This document shows, piece by piece, positions 24,732 through 32,496 of a stretch of 64,000 nucleotides of DNA. The DNA is from JBBIRW01 sp037441565. Its GTDB lineage: Bacteria > Desulfobacterota > JBBIRW01. Every line of letters begins with the position of its first letter. Positions within the stretch are counted from its first letter, which is position 1. The stretch covers positions 1-64,000 of the forward strand of contig JBBIRW010000005.1 of the NCBI GenBank assembly GCA_037441565.1, read 5' to 3'. The position numbers and the translations under genes were made by a program. The notes under the pieces were generated by a model, which saw only the letters and a list, made by a program, of their open reading frames with translations, made no database searches and had not been told where the DNA came from.

Positions 24732-25449
24732 CTCTCTCCACACCCCTTACCCTGATGGTGCTAGAAACAAAAATCTCTTCAAGCCATTGCGGATCCTTTC
24801 CATCGATATACCCTTCATATGCAACCCTGCCCTCACTAATTATAATCACTTTGTTGCATATCATTGATATCTCAGGTATTAGATGCGAGCTTAAAAGAAC
24901 GGTTTTCCTTCCTTCAAAGCTTTTGATGAGATTTCTTACCTCAATGACCTGATTGGGATCAAGACCTATTGTAGGCTCATCGAGTATTAATACATCCGGA
25001 TCATGGATTATCGCCTGTGCAAAACCCACTCTCTGCTGATATCCTTTTGAGAGGTTTCCAATAACCCTGGATCTCACATCCTCAAGACCACAAAGGTTTA
25101 TACTCCTCTCTATAAGCTCCTTCTTTCTTACCCCTTTCACTCCCTTTATGTCAGCAACAAAATCAAGGTATGAATAGACGGTCATCTCCCTATACAGAGG
25201 CGGCCTTTCAGGAAGATAACCAATGATGCCTCTTACCTTTTTTGAGTCATTAAGAATATCATACCCCCCTATCTTTGCCGTTCCTCTGGAAGGTGGCATG
25301 AAACAGGAGAGGATTTTGAGGGTTGTGCTTTTGCCCGCCCCATTCGGACCGAGCAGACCGGCAATCTCCCCCCTCTCAATGCGAAAAGAGACATCCCTTA
25401 TTGCCTCACGGTCACCATAATTTTTACATAGACCGATAGCTTCTATCAT
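24694..25449 (-). CDS. ABC transporter ATP-binding protein (GldA-like)
   Basis: This is the ATPase of the ABC-2 exporter. Walker A GPNGAGKST is near residues 36-44, the signature LSKGYQQRVG near 133, Walker B VLILDEPTIGLD, and the H-loop in LLSSHLIPEI. It ends with a 15-residue acidic tail. It is the first gene of the five-gene minus-strand operon ATPase-permease-GldG-DUF4340-CBS. The selenoprotein gene lies 72 bp upstream, separated by a hairpin. Confidence 0.9.
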   Translation of the reverse strand: MIEAIGLCKNYGDREAIRDVSFRIERGEIAGLLGPNGAGKSTTLKILSCFMPPSRGTAKIGGYDILNDSKKVRGIIGYLPERPPLYREMTVYSYLDFVADIKGVKGVRKKELIERSINLCGLEDVRSRVIGNLSKGYQQRVGFAQAIIHDPDVLILDEPTIGLDPNQVIEVRNLIKSFEGRKTVLLSSHLIPEISMICNKVIIISEGRVAYEGYIDGKDPQWLEEIFVSSTIRVRGVERDEERAYHPEEGN

Positions 25450-25500
25450 TTTCTTACCCTATGATATTGGTCTCTTGATATTTAATGATCGATAAGATTT

Positions 25501-25517
25501 AGTGGCTGCCAGCCACT
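25501..25517 (-). promoter_or_regulatory. Candidate SECIS-like hairpin for the second UGA
   Basis: On the minus strand AGTGGC-TGGCA-GCCACT forms a 6-bp stem with a 5-base loop containing GG. The loop starts 18 bases after the TGA at 25530-25532, the spacing expected of a bacterial SECIS. It lies past the TAA stop and has no T-tract, which argues against a simple terminator. Confidence 0.45.
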
Positions 25518-25520
25518 TAA

Positions 25521-25745
25521 TTAAACACCTCAGGTTCCGCCATAACCAATCGTGATCCTTTCACCTTCAACAATAACCGGAACCCTTCTATCACCACCAG
25601 TGATTTTTAACATCCTTTCCAAACCCTTTGGATCATCCTTGGCATTAATATATTCAACCGTGTACCCCTTTTTCTTGTAGTCCTCACGGGCCTGTGTTGT
25701 ATATGGTCAAGTATCCTTTCCGAAAATTATTACCTTCTTCTCCAT
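25521..25745 (-). CDS. Glutaredoxin-like selenoprotein, Uxx-star type, with two in-frame UGA codons
   Basis: ATG 25745 follows CAGGAGGTAAATCT. Twelve codons later (25707-25709) a TGA replaces the first active-site residue, giving FGKDT-U-PYTTQARE, after which the frame continues with a normal thioredoxin/glutaredoxin fold (VEYINAKDDPKGLERML, RRVPVIVEG, ITIGYGGT). After GGT comes a second TGA (25530-25532), then Gly-Val-TAA, so reading both as selenocysteine gives 74 aa ending U-G-V. A Sec two residues before the stop fits the name of the Uxx-star (seleno)protein family as I remember it. The role would be a thiol/selenol redox reaction. A stop at the first UGA would leave 12 residues, and the conserved sequence beyond argues against a pseudogene. 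Confidence 0.85.
25685..25696 (-). promoter_or_regulatory. Weak SECIS candidate for the first UGA
   Basis: CAC-AGGCCC-GTG forms a short hairpin whose GG-bearing loop starts about 14 bases after the first TGA. The position fits a bacterial SECIS, but a 3-bp stem is weak; a longer fold could exist. Confidence 0.25.
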
Positions 25746-25785
25746 AGATTTACCTCCTGATCAATATATCTTATCGGGGACATTC

Positions 25786-25986
25786 CTACCGCAATTGAAG
25801 AGATCTCTTGCACCTCTCACTGCACTTCTTTCCCTGAAGTGCCATCTGTTCCTGAGTGGGGCATGCGATCCCCATTAATGAACGCTTTATCCCGTGCTGT
25901 AACTCCTCTTCCTTGTAGAGCAGAACAATATTTATCTCCTGATTGAGATCAGGGCATAATATGTTCTTTTCTTCCGTTTTAAACAT
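25786..25986 (-). CDS. Small cysteine-containing protein upstream of the selenoprotein, 66 aa
   Basis: Four cysteines are spread as C11, C42, C55 and C59 (NILCPD, IACPTQ, KKCSERC), which could bind a metal or undergo redox. The rest is helical and charged, with no signal peptide. It ends 40 bp before the selenoprotein start on the same strand, so the two are probably translated from one message. I do not recognise a family, and the ribosome binding site is weak. A partner role with the selenoprotein is inferred only from position. Confidence 0.5.
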   Translation of the reverse strand: MFKTEEKNILCPDLNQEINIVLLYKEEELQHGIKRSLMGIACPTQEQMALQGKKCSERCKRSLQLR

Positions 25987-26029
25987 GATACTACCTATCT
26001 TTCTTACTTTACCCCATTTTTGAAATTGA

Positions 26030-26107
26030 TGGTCGAGGCGAGAGGATTTGAACCTCCGACCTCCTGGTCCCGAACCAGGCGCTCTGACCAGGCTGAGCTA
26101 CGCCTCG
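26030..26107 (-). tRNA. tRNA-Pro (anticodon CGG)
   Basis: The minus strand folds as a full cloverleaf: acceptor CGAGGCG/CGCCTCG, anticodon stem CCTGG/CCAGG with loop TTCGGGA, T-arm GGAGG-TTCAAAT-CCTCT, discriminator A and an encoded CCA. Its first 10 bases overlap the last codons and stop of rpe. Confidence 0.95.
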
Positions 26108-26763
26108 ACCGAAAATGCCTCATCCCTCATCCTCCTTATTGTCTCCCTGTAGTTATCCGTTCCAAATATCCCCGTTCCTGAAACGAGTATATCAGCACCT
26201 GCCCTGGCAACTGATCCTGCATTTCCAAGCTTTATCCCTCCATCTACCTCAAGCTCAACAGAAAGCCCCTTTCTATCTACCATCTCCCTTGCATCCCTTA
26301 TCTTCTTAATCATTCCATTGATAAATTCCTGTCCACCGAATCCAGGATTGACACTCATGATCAGAAGAAGATCGATCTCATCAACTACATAATTAACAAG
26401 GGAAAGCTCCGAGGATGGATTAAGTGCAACCCCAGCCCTGCGACCTCCGTTTTTGATGTCATATATCACCCTGTGGAGATGAAACGTTGCCTCAGGATGT
26501 ATAGTAATTATATCTGCACCAGCCTTTATGAAATTCCTGATATATCTCTCTGGTTCATATATCATTAGATGAACATCAAGAGGAAGAGATGTGCATCTCC
26601 TTATTGCTTCCACCACAAGGGAACCCACACTTATATTTGGAACAAATCTTCCATCCATAATATCTATATGGATATAATCAGCCCCTGCAGCCTCAACTTC
26701 CTTTATCTCCTCACCGAGCCTTGTAAAATCAGCTGCAAGGATAGATGGAGCGATCTTAACCAT
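26098..26763 (-). CDS. rpe: Ribulose-phosphate 3-epimerase
   Basis: This TIM-barrel enzyme interconverts ribulose 5-phosphate and xylulose 5-phosphate in the pentose phosphate route. It starts MVKIAPSILAADF, with HIDIMDGRFVPN, PLDVHLMI, GADIITIHPEA, LIMSVNPGFGGQ and LEVDGGI, covering the metal-binding His/Asp residues. ATG 26763 follows AAAGGAGGTTTA; longer starts add unrelated residues. The TAG stop lies inside the tRNA-Pro gene: bases 8-10 of the tRNA serve as the stop codon. Confidence 0.95.
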   Translation of the reverse strand: MVKIAPSILAADFTRLGEEIKEVEAAGADYIHIDIMDGRFVPNISVGSLVVEAIRRCTSLPLDVHLMIYEPERYIRNFIKAGADIITIHPEATFHLHRVIYDIKNGGRRAGVALNPSSELSLVNYVVDEIDLLLIMSVNPGFGGQEFINGMIKKIRDAREMVDRKGLSVELEVDGGIKLGNAGSVARAGADILVSGTGIFGTDNYRETIRRMRDEAFSVEA

Positions 26764-26823
26764 TAAACCTCCTTTTAAGATAGAATTATGCAATAAATTT
26801 CCTAACTCTTTCAAATAGAATAA

Positions 26824-28161
26824 TCACTTGATTTTTCTAAGCCTTGCTCCAAAAAAGCCATCCATACCATGCCTATGCGGATAGATTCTTAAGAAAAGGT
26901 CCTTTCCTACAAGTGCTCTTGCTGGTTCAGGTAAAAATTCCCTCGGATCATCAACAACAATACCCCCTTTTTTTATAATACCTTTTATTACATCCTCCGT
27001 TTCTTCAGGAAGTACAGTGCACACACTGTAGACAAGGACACCTTTTTTATTGAGGAGTTTAACCGCATTTTCCATAAGCCTCGTCTGAATGCCTTTATAC
27101 CTCTCGATATCCTCCTTTTTCCTTCTGTGTTTTATCTCAGGATGCCTCCTTATTATGCCCAGATCCGAACAGGGTGGATCGAGAAGAATCCTGTCAAACT
27201 TTACGCCTATGAATGGGCACCCCTCTACTGCATCAGCAACAATGGGATAGATTATCTTCACACCCAACCTCATGCTGTTTTCTTTAAGCAGTAAGAGCCT
27301 CTGAAAACTTATATCAACTGCATAGATCGCTCCCCTGTTTTCCATGAGTGCAGCCAGGTGTGTTGTTTTTACGCCAGGTGCTGCACAGATATCAAGAACG
27401 GTATCGCCCTCTTTTACCCCGAGCATATACGATATGAGTTGCGATGCCTCATCCTGAACAGAAAAATAACCTTCATCATAACCTGGAATCTCCCTAACAT
27501 GCATCCGTGTGGCAAAGATTATGCCATCGGGCGAGTAAATGGTATTTGCAGCAACATAACCCTTTTCCTTCAACAGAGCAACAAAATCGTCCCTTTTTAT
27601 CTTTAATGTATTTACCCTCAGACATAATGGTGCATGCTCATTCAATGCCTCAAGGAGACGGGATATATCGGCTCTTCCAACTATCTGATATAGCTTTTTA
27701 ACCATCCAGAGGGGGAAGGAGTAATATATGGAAAGGAAAAGGAATGGGTCCTTAACAGGGTCAGGATATCTGATCTTATCCTTCATCTCCAGGAATCTTC
27801 TAAGGCATGCATTGACAAACCCTCTCTCCTCCTTCCTCTCAAGAAGATTTACAGTCTCATTAACTACTGCGTATGATGGCACCCTGTCCATAAAAATTGC
27901 CTGATAGATACCGATTCTTAATGCCTCAAGCACCCTTCTTTCCATCCTTTTTAAATCAATCTTTGAAATCTGCTTTATAATCCAATCGATCCTGATATTC
28001 CACCTGAGCACACCCATTACAATCTCATAAACAAATGCTCTGTCCAGTGTTGTTAATTTTGGTTTTCTCCGGAAGGTCTTATCCAGCACCTCATCGGCGT
28101 GGGATTTTTTCTCCCTTATGTGCATCAGAACCTGATGGGCACACTTCCTTGCCTCATCCAT
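26824..28161 (-). CDS. rsmB: 16S rRNA (cytosine-967-C5)-methyltransferase
   Basis: RsmB methylates C967 of 16S rRNA. The first 150 residues form the NusB-like RNA-binding domain (VLMHIREKKSHADEVLDKT) and the rest the m5C methyltransferase. SAM motif I is DICAAPGVKTTHLA, the conserved DPPCSDLG holds one catalytic Cys and the SVCTVLPEE segment the other. It is 445 aa, the usual length. It precedes rpe, and fmt and def lie upstream in the same minus-strand operon, the standard def-fmt-rsmB order. Confidence 0.95.
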   Translation of the reverse strand: MDEARKCAHQVLMHIREKKSHADEVLDKTFRRKPKLTTLDRAFVYEIVMGVLRWNIRIDWIIKQISKIDLKRMERRVLEALRIGIYQAIFMDRVPSYAVVNETVNLLERKEERGFVNACLRRFLEMKDKIRYPDPVKDPFLFLSIYYSFPLWMVKKLYQIVGRADISRLLEALNEHAPLCLRVNTLKIKRDDFVALLKEKGYVAANTIYSPDGIIFATRMHVREIPGYDEGYFSVQDEASQLISYMLGVKEGDTVLDICAAPGVKTTHLAALMENRGAIYAVDISFQRLLLLKENSMRLGVKIIYPIVADAVEGCPFIGVKFDRILLDPPCSDLGIIRRHPEIKHRRKKEDIERYKGIQTRLMENAVKLLNKKGVLVYSVCTVLPEETEDVIKGIIKKGGIVVDDPREFLPEPARALVGKDLFLRIYPHRHGMDGFFGARLRKIK

Positions 28162-28169
28162 ACAAGTTT

Positions 28170-29114
28170 TTACCTGCCAAGGATGGTGCCAGTTTTAATG
28201 GGAAAGCCTTTAAGAAATTCCGAAATAGGAAGTCTTCTCTTCCCTTCCCTCTGAATTTCAAGTATAGCAATTACTCCCTTTCCAGTTGCAACTTTTAATC
28301 CGTCGATTCCTGCTTCAATAACAGTCCCCGGAAGGATGGAGGAGCTTTCCCTGTCAATTACCCTGGATGCATAGATCTTCAGCATCGTTTCCCCTATGAA
28401 TGTATACGCACCTGGCCATGGCTGAAGACCACGGATTCTGTTGTGAATAGCCTCAGCATCCATATGCCAGTCTATATTTCCATCCTCCTTTTTAATAAAC
28501 CTTGCATATGAGGCACGTTCATGATCCTGGGGGGTTGGCTTTATCGAACCCGAAAGGATCCCGTCAAGGGTTTCGATAAGGAGCTCACCGCCAATGATTG
28601 AAAGTCTCTTTTCAAGCTCCTCAGCATTCTCATCAGGAAGTATCTCGATCTCCCTTTGAAGGAGTATGTGGCCCGTATCAACACCTTCGTCCATGATCAT
28701 TGTGGTTACACCCGTTTTTTTCTCTCCATTTATTATTGCCCATTGTATAGGTGCTGGCCCCCTGTATTTAGGAAGTAGTGATGCATGAACATTTACCGGT
28801 GCCTTTTTCGGGATGGACAGGAGCTGTGGGGGAAGTATCTTACCGTATGCAGCAACAACAATGAAATCAGGCGATAATCTGCTTATCTTTTCGATAAATT
28901 CCTGAGTTTTTATGCTCTCAGGCTGTAGTAGTGGAAGACCGAGTCTTAATGCCTCTTCCTTCACAGCTGGTGATGAAATCTGAAGACCCCTTCCTTTTGG
29001 TTTATCAGGAGTAGTAACGACAAGTGATATTCTGAAATCCGAATCCTTGAGTGTCCTCAATGAGGATAAGGCAAATGGTGATGTTCCCATAAAAACAACG
29101 TTTGCCCTGCTCAT
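28170..29114 (-). CDS. fmt: Methionyl-tRNA formyltransferase
   Basis: It formylates initiator Met-tRNA. The N-terminal formyltransferase domain has VVFMGTSPFALSSL, the folate site NVHASLLPKYRGPAPIQWA with catalytic Asn/His, and TTMIMDEGVDTG; the C-terminal OB-like domain has IRGLQPWPGAYT. It has 314 aa. Its ATG overlaps the def stop by 4 bp (ATGA), so translation is coupled. Confidence 0.97.
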   Translation of the reverse strand: MSRANVVFMGTSPFALSSLRTLKDSDFRISLVVTTPDKPKGRGLQISSPAVKEEALRLGLPLLQPESIKTQEFIEKISRLSPDFIVVAAYGKILPPQLLSIPKKAPVNVHASLLPKYRGPAPIQWAIINGEKKTGVTTMIMDEGVDTGHILLQREIEILPDENAEELEKRLSIIGGELLIETLDGILSGSIKPTPQDHERASYARFIKKEDGNIDWHMDAEAIHNRIRGLQPWPGAYTFIGETMLKIYASRVIDRESSSILPGTVIEAGIDGLKVATGKGVIAILEIQREGKRRLPISEFLKGFPIKTGTILGR

Positions 29115-29620
29115 GTTTGTTTCTGTAAAAGCTTTTTTCTGTTTCTCCTGTAGAGTTCCCTTTTCAAAAAGCTCACCCTATCAATGATAAGGGTTCCATT
29201 GAGATGGTCTATCTCATGCTGAATGGCAACTGCCTCAAGCCCTGAAGCCTTCAGTTCAACAGGCAACCCCTCCCTGTCAAGACCTTTAACAACAACATCG
29301 GATGCCCTTTTCACCTCAATGCTAAAATCTGGCACACTGAGACATCCCTCCTCATAGACGATCTCCCCTTCTGCATACACAATCTCCGGATTAATGAGAA
29401 CGATAAGGCCATTGCCCTTCTCTTTTACTGAAACATCAACAACAATAATCCTCAGCAATTCACCGATCTGTGGAGCGGCGAGACCAATTCCCGGTGCAGC
29501 ATACATGGTTTCAATCATATCGGCTATTATCCTTCTTGTGCCCTCATCTACCATAACAACGGGCTTCGCCTTTCTCTTCAACAGGGGATGGGGATATTTC
29601 AAAATTTCCCTTACTGCCAT
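29111..29620 (-). CDS. def: Peptide deformylase
   Basis: It removes the formyl group from new proteins. The three metal motifs are GIGLAAPQIG, EGCLSVP and the zinc/iron site QHEIDHLNG. It is 169 aa, type I by size. It is coupled to fmt and sits downstream of priA in one run of minus-strand genes. Confidence 0.97.
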   Translation of the reverse strand: MAVREILKYPHPLLKRKAKPVVMVDEGTRRIIADMIETMYAAPGIGLAAPQIGELLRIIVVDVSVKEKGNGLIVLINPEIVYAEGEIVYEEGCLSVPDFSIEVKRASDVVVKGLDREGLPVELKASGLEAVAIQHEIDHLNGTLIIDRVSFLKRELYRRNRKKLLQKQT

Positions 29621-29665
29621 AGTATCTTTCAGTTTAACAATAATAACTAATTAATTCAATGTATA

Positions 29666-31684
29666 TCACAAAATGTTAACAGGATCCACATCAACCTGAA
29701 TTCTCACACTACCTGAACGCCCTTCTCGAAGGAATTCTGAAAAGAGGATGCGAAGAAACCTGTCCATGCTATCCTTCCTCTTTGCCTTTAAAAGGATCTG
29801 CCACCTGTATTTCCCCCTCAATCTACTGTAAGGACAGGGCGCAGGACCGAGCAGCTTTATATCCTTTTTCAATTCAGAAAAACTTTCAAATATCTCTAAG
29901 GCTTTTAGCCTTATATCATCTGCAACCCTCGATACACTTTCCTCCTTCCTTCCCACAAATCTTATAATTGTAATGACGCTGAAGGGAGGGTATCCAAGCT
30001 CCTTTCTCTGTTTTATCTCCCACGCATAAAATGCCTCGTAATCCTGATCCTTTGCAAACATGATTATTGGATGATCCGGACTGTATGTTTGAAGGATAAC
30101 TTTCCCCCTTATATCACCCCTTCCTGATCTACCAGCCACCTGGGTAAGTAACTGAAATGTCCTCTCACCTGCCCTGAAGTCAGGGAATGAGAGGGACATA
30201 TCAGCCCATATAACACCAACCACTGTCAATGCCGGATAGTCGTGACCTTTTGTTATCATCTGGGTGCCAACAAGAATCTCGATCCTGCCGCTTTCCATTT
30301 CTTCAAAGATCTTTATATGGGAATCTCTCTCCCTTGTTGAATCCCTATCCATCCTCCTTACCCTTGACCATGGTAAAATCCCTTTTATCTCATTAACGAT
30401 CCTCTCTGTTCCTGCACCTGAAAGGGAGATCCTGTAGCCATGGCAGCCAGGACACTGGCTCGGTGCATTTACCGCATAACTGCAATAATGACATAGCATC
30501 CTCTTTTCCTTATTATGATAGGTAAGGGGGACATTACATAATGGACATCTATGGCTCCATCCGCAATCCCTGCAGAATATAAAAGGGGCAAAGCCCCTTC
30601 TGTTTAGAAATATTAGCGACTGCCCTCTCCTTCTCCAGTTTTCCTCAAGTGCAATCCTGAGCTTTTCCGAAATAAACCCCTTTTTCTCCTCCTTTTTCAA
30701 ATCTACTACCTCAACCTCAGGAAGGGACCTTTTTTCAATCCTCTTTGGAAGCCTTAAAAGCTCTATCTCCCCTTTTTTTGCACGGAAATATACCTCAACA
30801 GATGGTGTTGCAGAACCAAGTATAACAGGTATATTCCATATATTCCCCCGAAGGATCGCCATATCCCTTGCATTGTACCTTATGCCCTCCTCCTGCTTGT
30901 AGGATGGGTCATGCTCTTCATCAATAATAATCAATCCGAGATCCTCCACTGGCGCGAAAATGGATGAGCGTGCTCCAATAACTATCCTTTTCTTACCCTT
31001 TTTAATATCAAGCCACTCCCTGAACCTTTCTTTCTCTGACATCCTGCTGTGAAAGATGGCAATCAGTTCACCAAATCTCGCGCTGAATCTCGATGAAAGT
31101 TGAGGCGTAAGCGAGATCTCCGGAACAAGGATGATCGCGCCCCTCCCCCGTTCGATCACACTGGAGATAGCCCTTATATAAACCTCGGTCTTTCCACTCC
31201 CTGTAACACCATGCAGGAGAAAGACCCTGTGTGATCCTTCAATTATCGATCCCTTTATCCGCTCGAAGGCAAAGATCTGATAGGTATTTAAATCAGGTGC
31301 ATCCTCGGATCCATGGTCTTCTTTTACAAAAAATCCTGAATCTTTTTCAGCCGGGATCTTTCTTTTAAGGTCGAAAGGCAATGCCCCTCTTATCACTTCT
31401 CCTATGGGTGAAAGGTAATAGTCTGAAAGTCCCATCAGGAATTTCAGCATCCTTTCAGAAAGCAGGGGTTCATCATCGACAACCTCAATGATGGGCTTTA
31501 TATCCTGTGCATATGACTTCTCTATAAAGGAAATGACGAATCCTATAATGATTCTGTTTCTAAAGGAAACCTTAACCCTCTTTCCAATCTCAACTGACTC
31601 CCTTAGCGCATCAGGTATTGAATAGTGAAATGTTTTGTAAAGGGGGAGTGGCACAGCAATTTCAGCTATGGACCTTCCCTCCAA
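29666..31684 (-). CDS. priA: Primosomal protein N' (replication restart helicase)
   Basis: This superfamily II 3'-5' helicase rebuilds replication forks. At 672 aa, the N-terminal DNA-binding domain (IAEIAVPLPLYKTFHYSIP) is followed by Walker A HGVTGSGKTEVY near residue 160, the DEEH box IIDEEHDPSYKQEE, and an eight-cysteine zinc-binding insert beginning CRDCGWSHRCPLC and ending QCPGCHG. Late motifs include GTQMITKGHDYP and QVAGRSGRG. It is adjacent to def-fmt, a frequent order, with DUF169 one base upstream. Confidence 0.96.
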   Translation of the reverse strand: MEGRSIAEIAVPLPLYKTFHYSIPDALRESVEIGKRVKVSFRNRIIIGFVISFIEKSYAQDIKPIIEVVDDEPLLSERMLKFLMGLSDYYLSPIGEVIRGALPFDLKRKIPAEKDSGFFVKEDHGSEDAPDLNTYQIFAFERIKGSIIEGSHRVFLLHGVTGSGKTEVYIRAISSVIERGRGAIILVPEISLTPQLSSRFSARFGELIAIFHSRMSEKERFREWLDIKKGKKRIVIGARSSIFAPVEDLGLIIIDEEHDPSYKQEEGIRYNARDMAILRGNIWNIPVILGSATPSVEVYFRAKKGEIELLRLPKRIEKRSLPEVEVVDLKKEEKKGFISEKLRIALEENWRRRGQSLIFLNRRGFAPFIFCRDCGWSHRCPLCNVPLTYHNKEKRMLCHYCSYAVNAPSQCPGCHGYRISLSGAGTERIVNEIKGILPWSRVRRMDRDSTRERDSHIKIFEEMESGRIEILVGTQMITKGHDYPALTVVGVIWADMSLSFPDFRAGERTFQLLTQVAGRSGRGDIRGKVILQTYSPDHPIIMFAKDQDYEAFYAWEIKQRKELGYPPFSVITIIRFVGRKEESVSRVADDIRLKALEIFESFSELKKDIKLLGPAPCPYSRLRGKYRWQILLKAKRKDSMDRFLRILFSEFLREGRSGSVRIQVDVDPVNIL

Positions 31685-31685
31685 T

Positions 31686-32459
31686 TCAACCCCCTTTTTT
31701 CCATATCTCCATGAGTTTTTCGTAAGATGGTGGAAATACAGGATTATACCTTAAGAAGCTCGGGATGGGATATCTTATCCCACCTTGATGGGTGCCCTTT
31801 AATCCCTCCACGATCTCCTCACTGAACTTCCACGGGAATGTAAATGCCATCTCTTGATCCTGTGTTTGACCGAAAAGCCTATCACCATAGCATGGAAGAA
31901 TGATCTGGGGCATCTGCGTCTGGGTAGTTTTTACAACGATATCAGCGCAATCAACCCTTCCTGTGAAACTGCAGGTAAGGGAGCCCCCCCTTTTAAAGAG
32001 AAATGCAGTGAGAAGCCTCAGAACCTGTCCAGAATTCCCATATACAACAACAACATCAGGAACATAATCTATCCTATTAAGTGGACCTGCAACGATGTAT
32101 CCGTATCTGCCGTATTCAAACTTTGGGACAGCCTCCTCTGAAATTCTTCCAGCCTCCTTTGTCTCTGTATACATCCCGAAGCAGAGATTTCCCTCTGTGT
32201 AAAAATCAACGGGTTTATCAAATCCAAATGCAACCCTTGCAAGGGGGCAATTAATGTCCTCCCTCTCCATCGCCACTGTCCATCCATATCTTCTCCCTAT
32301 GGATATTCCCTGACATATAGCTATTTCACAACCAAAATCTCTTCTTGGAATCTTCACCTTTGCAGGGAGATCCTCCTTCTCGAACATTCTGATACCAAGA
32401 GGAAAGCTTTCAGGTCTCAGGTATCTCTCCAGTTCATCATTAAGTGTTTTTGTATCCAT
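31686..32459 (-). CDS. DUF169 family protein
   Basis: This 257-aa cytoplasmic protein matches the DUF169 family by its opening (LNDELERYLRPESFPLGIRM) and the block YNPVFPPSYEKLMEIWKKG at the end. Conserved cysteines occur in FGCEIAICQG, INCPLA and NLCFGMYTE, so metal or cofactor binding is possible. The family occurs widely in anaerobes and methanogens; no function is established. It lies between priA and the malic enzyme gene. Confidence 0.85.
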   Translation of the reverse strand: MDTKTLNDELERYLRPESFPLGIRMFEKEDLPAKVKIPRRDFGCEIAICQGISIGRRYGWTVAMEREDINCPLARVAFGFDKPVDFYTEGNLCFGMYTETKEAGRISEEAVPKFEYGRYGYIVAGPLNRIDYVPDVVVVYGNSGQVLRLLTAFLFKRGGSLTCSFTGRVDCADIVVKTTQTQMPQIILPCYGDRLFGQTQDQEMAFTFPWKFSEEIVEGLKGTHQGGIRYPIPSFLRYNPVFPPSYEKLMEIWKKGG

Positions 32460-32496
32460 ACATACCCCCTATTATTTTTTGAAGGAGACGCTGAAA

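Noticed and set aside
25501..25517. Rho-independent terminator after the selenoprotein
   Set aside because: No T-tract follows the stem; the position relative to the second TGA fits a SECIS better, though it could do both.
25521..25745. Broken glutaredoxin pseudogene
   Set aside because: The only interruption at the active site is a TGA exactly at the Sec/Cys position, and the frame is otherwise intact with a strong ribosome binding site, so a selenoprotein is the better reading.
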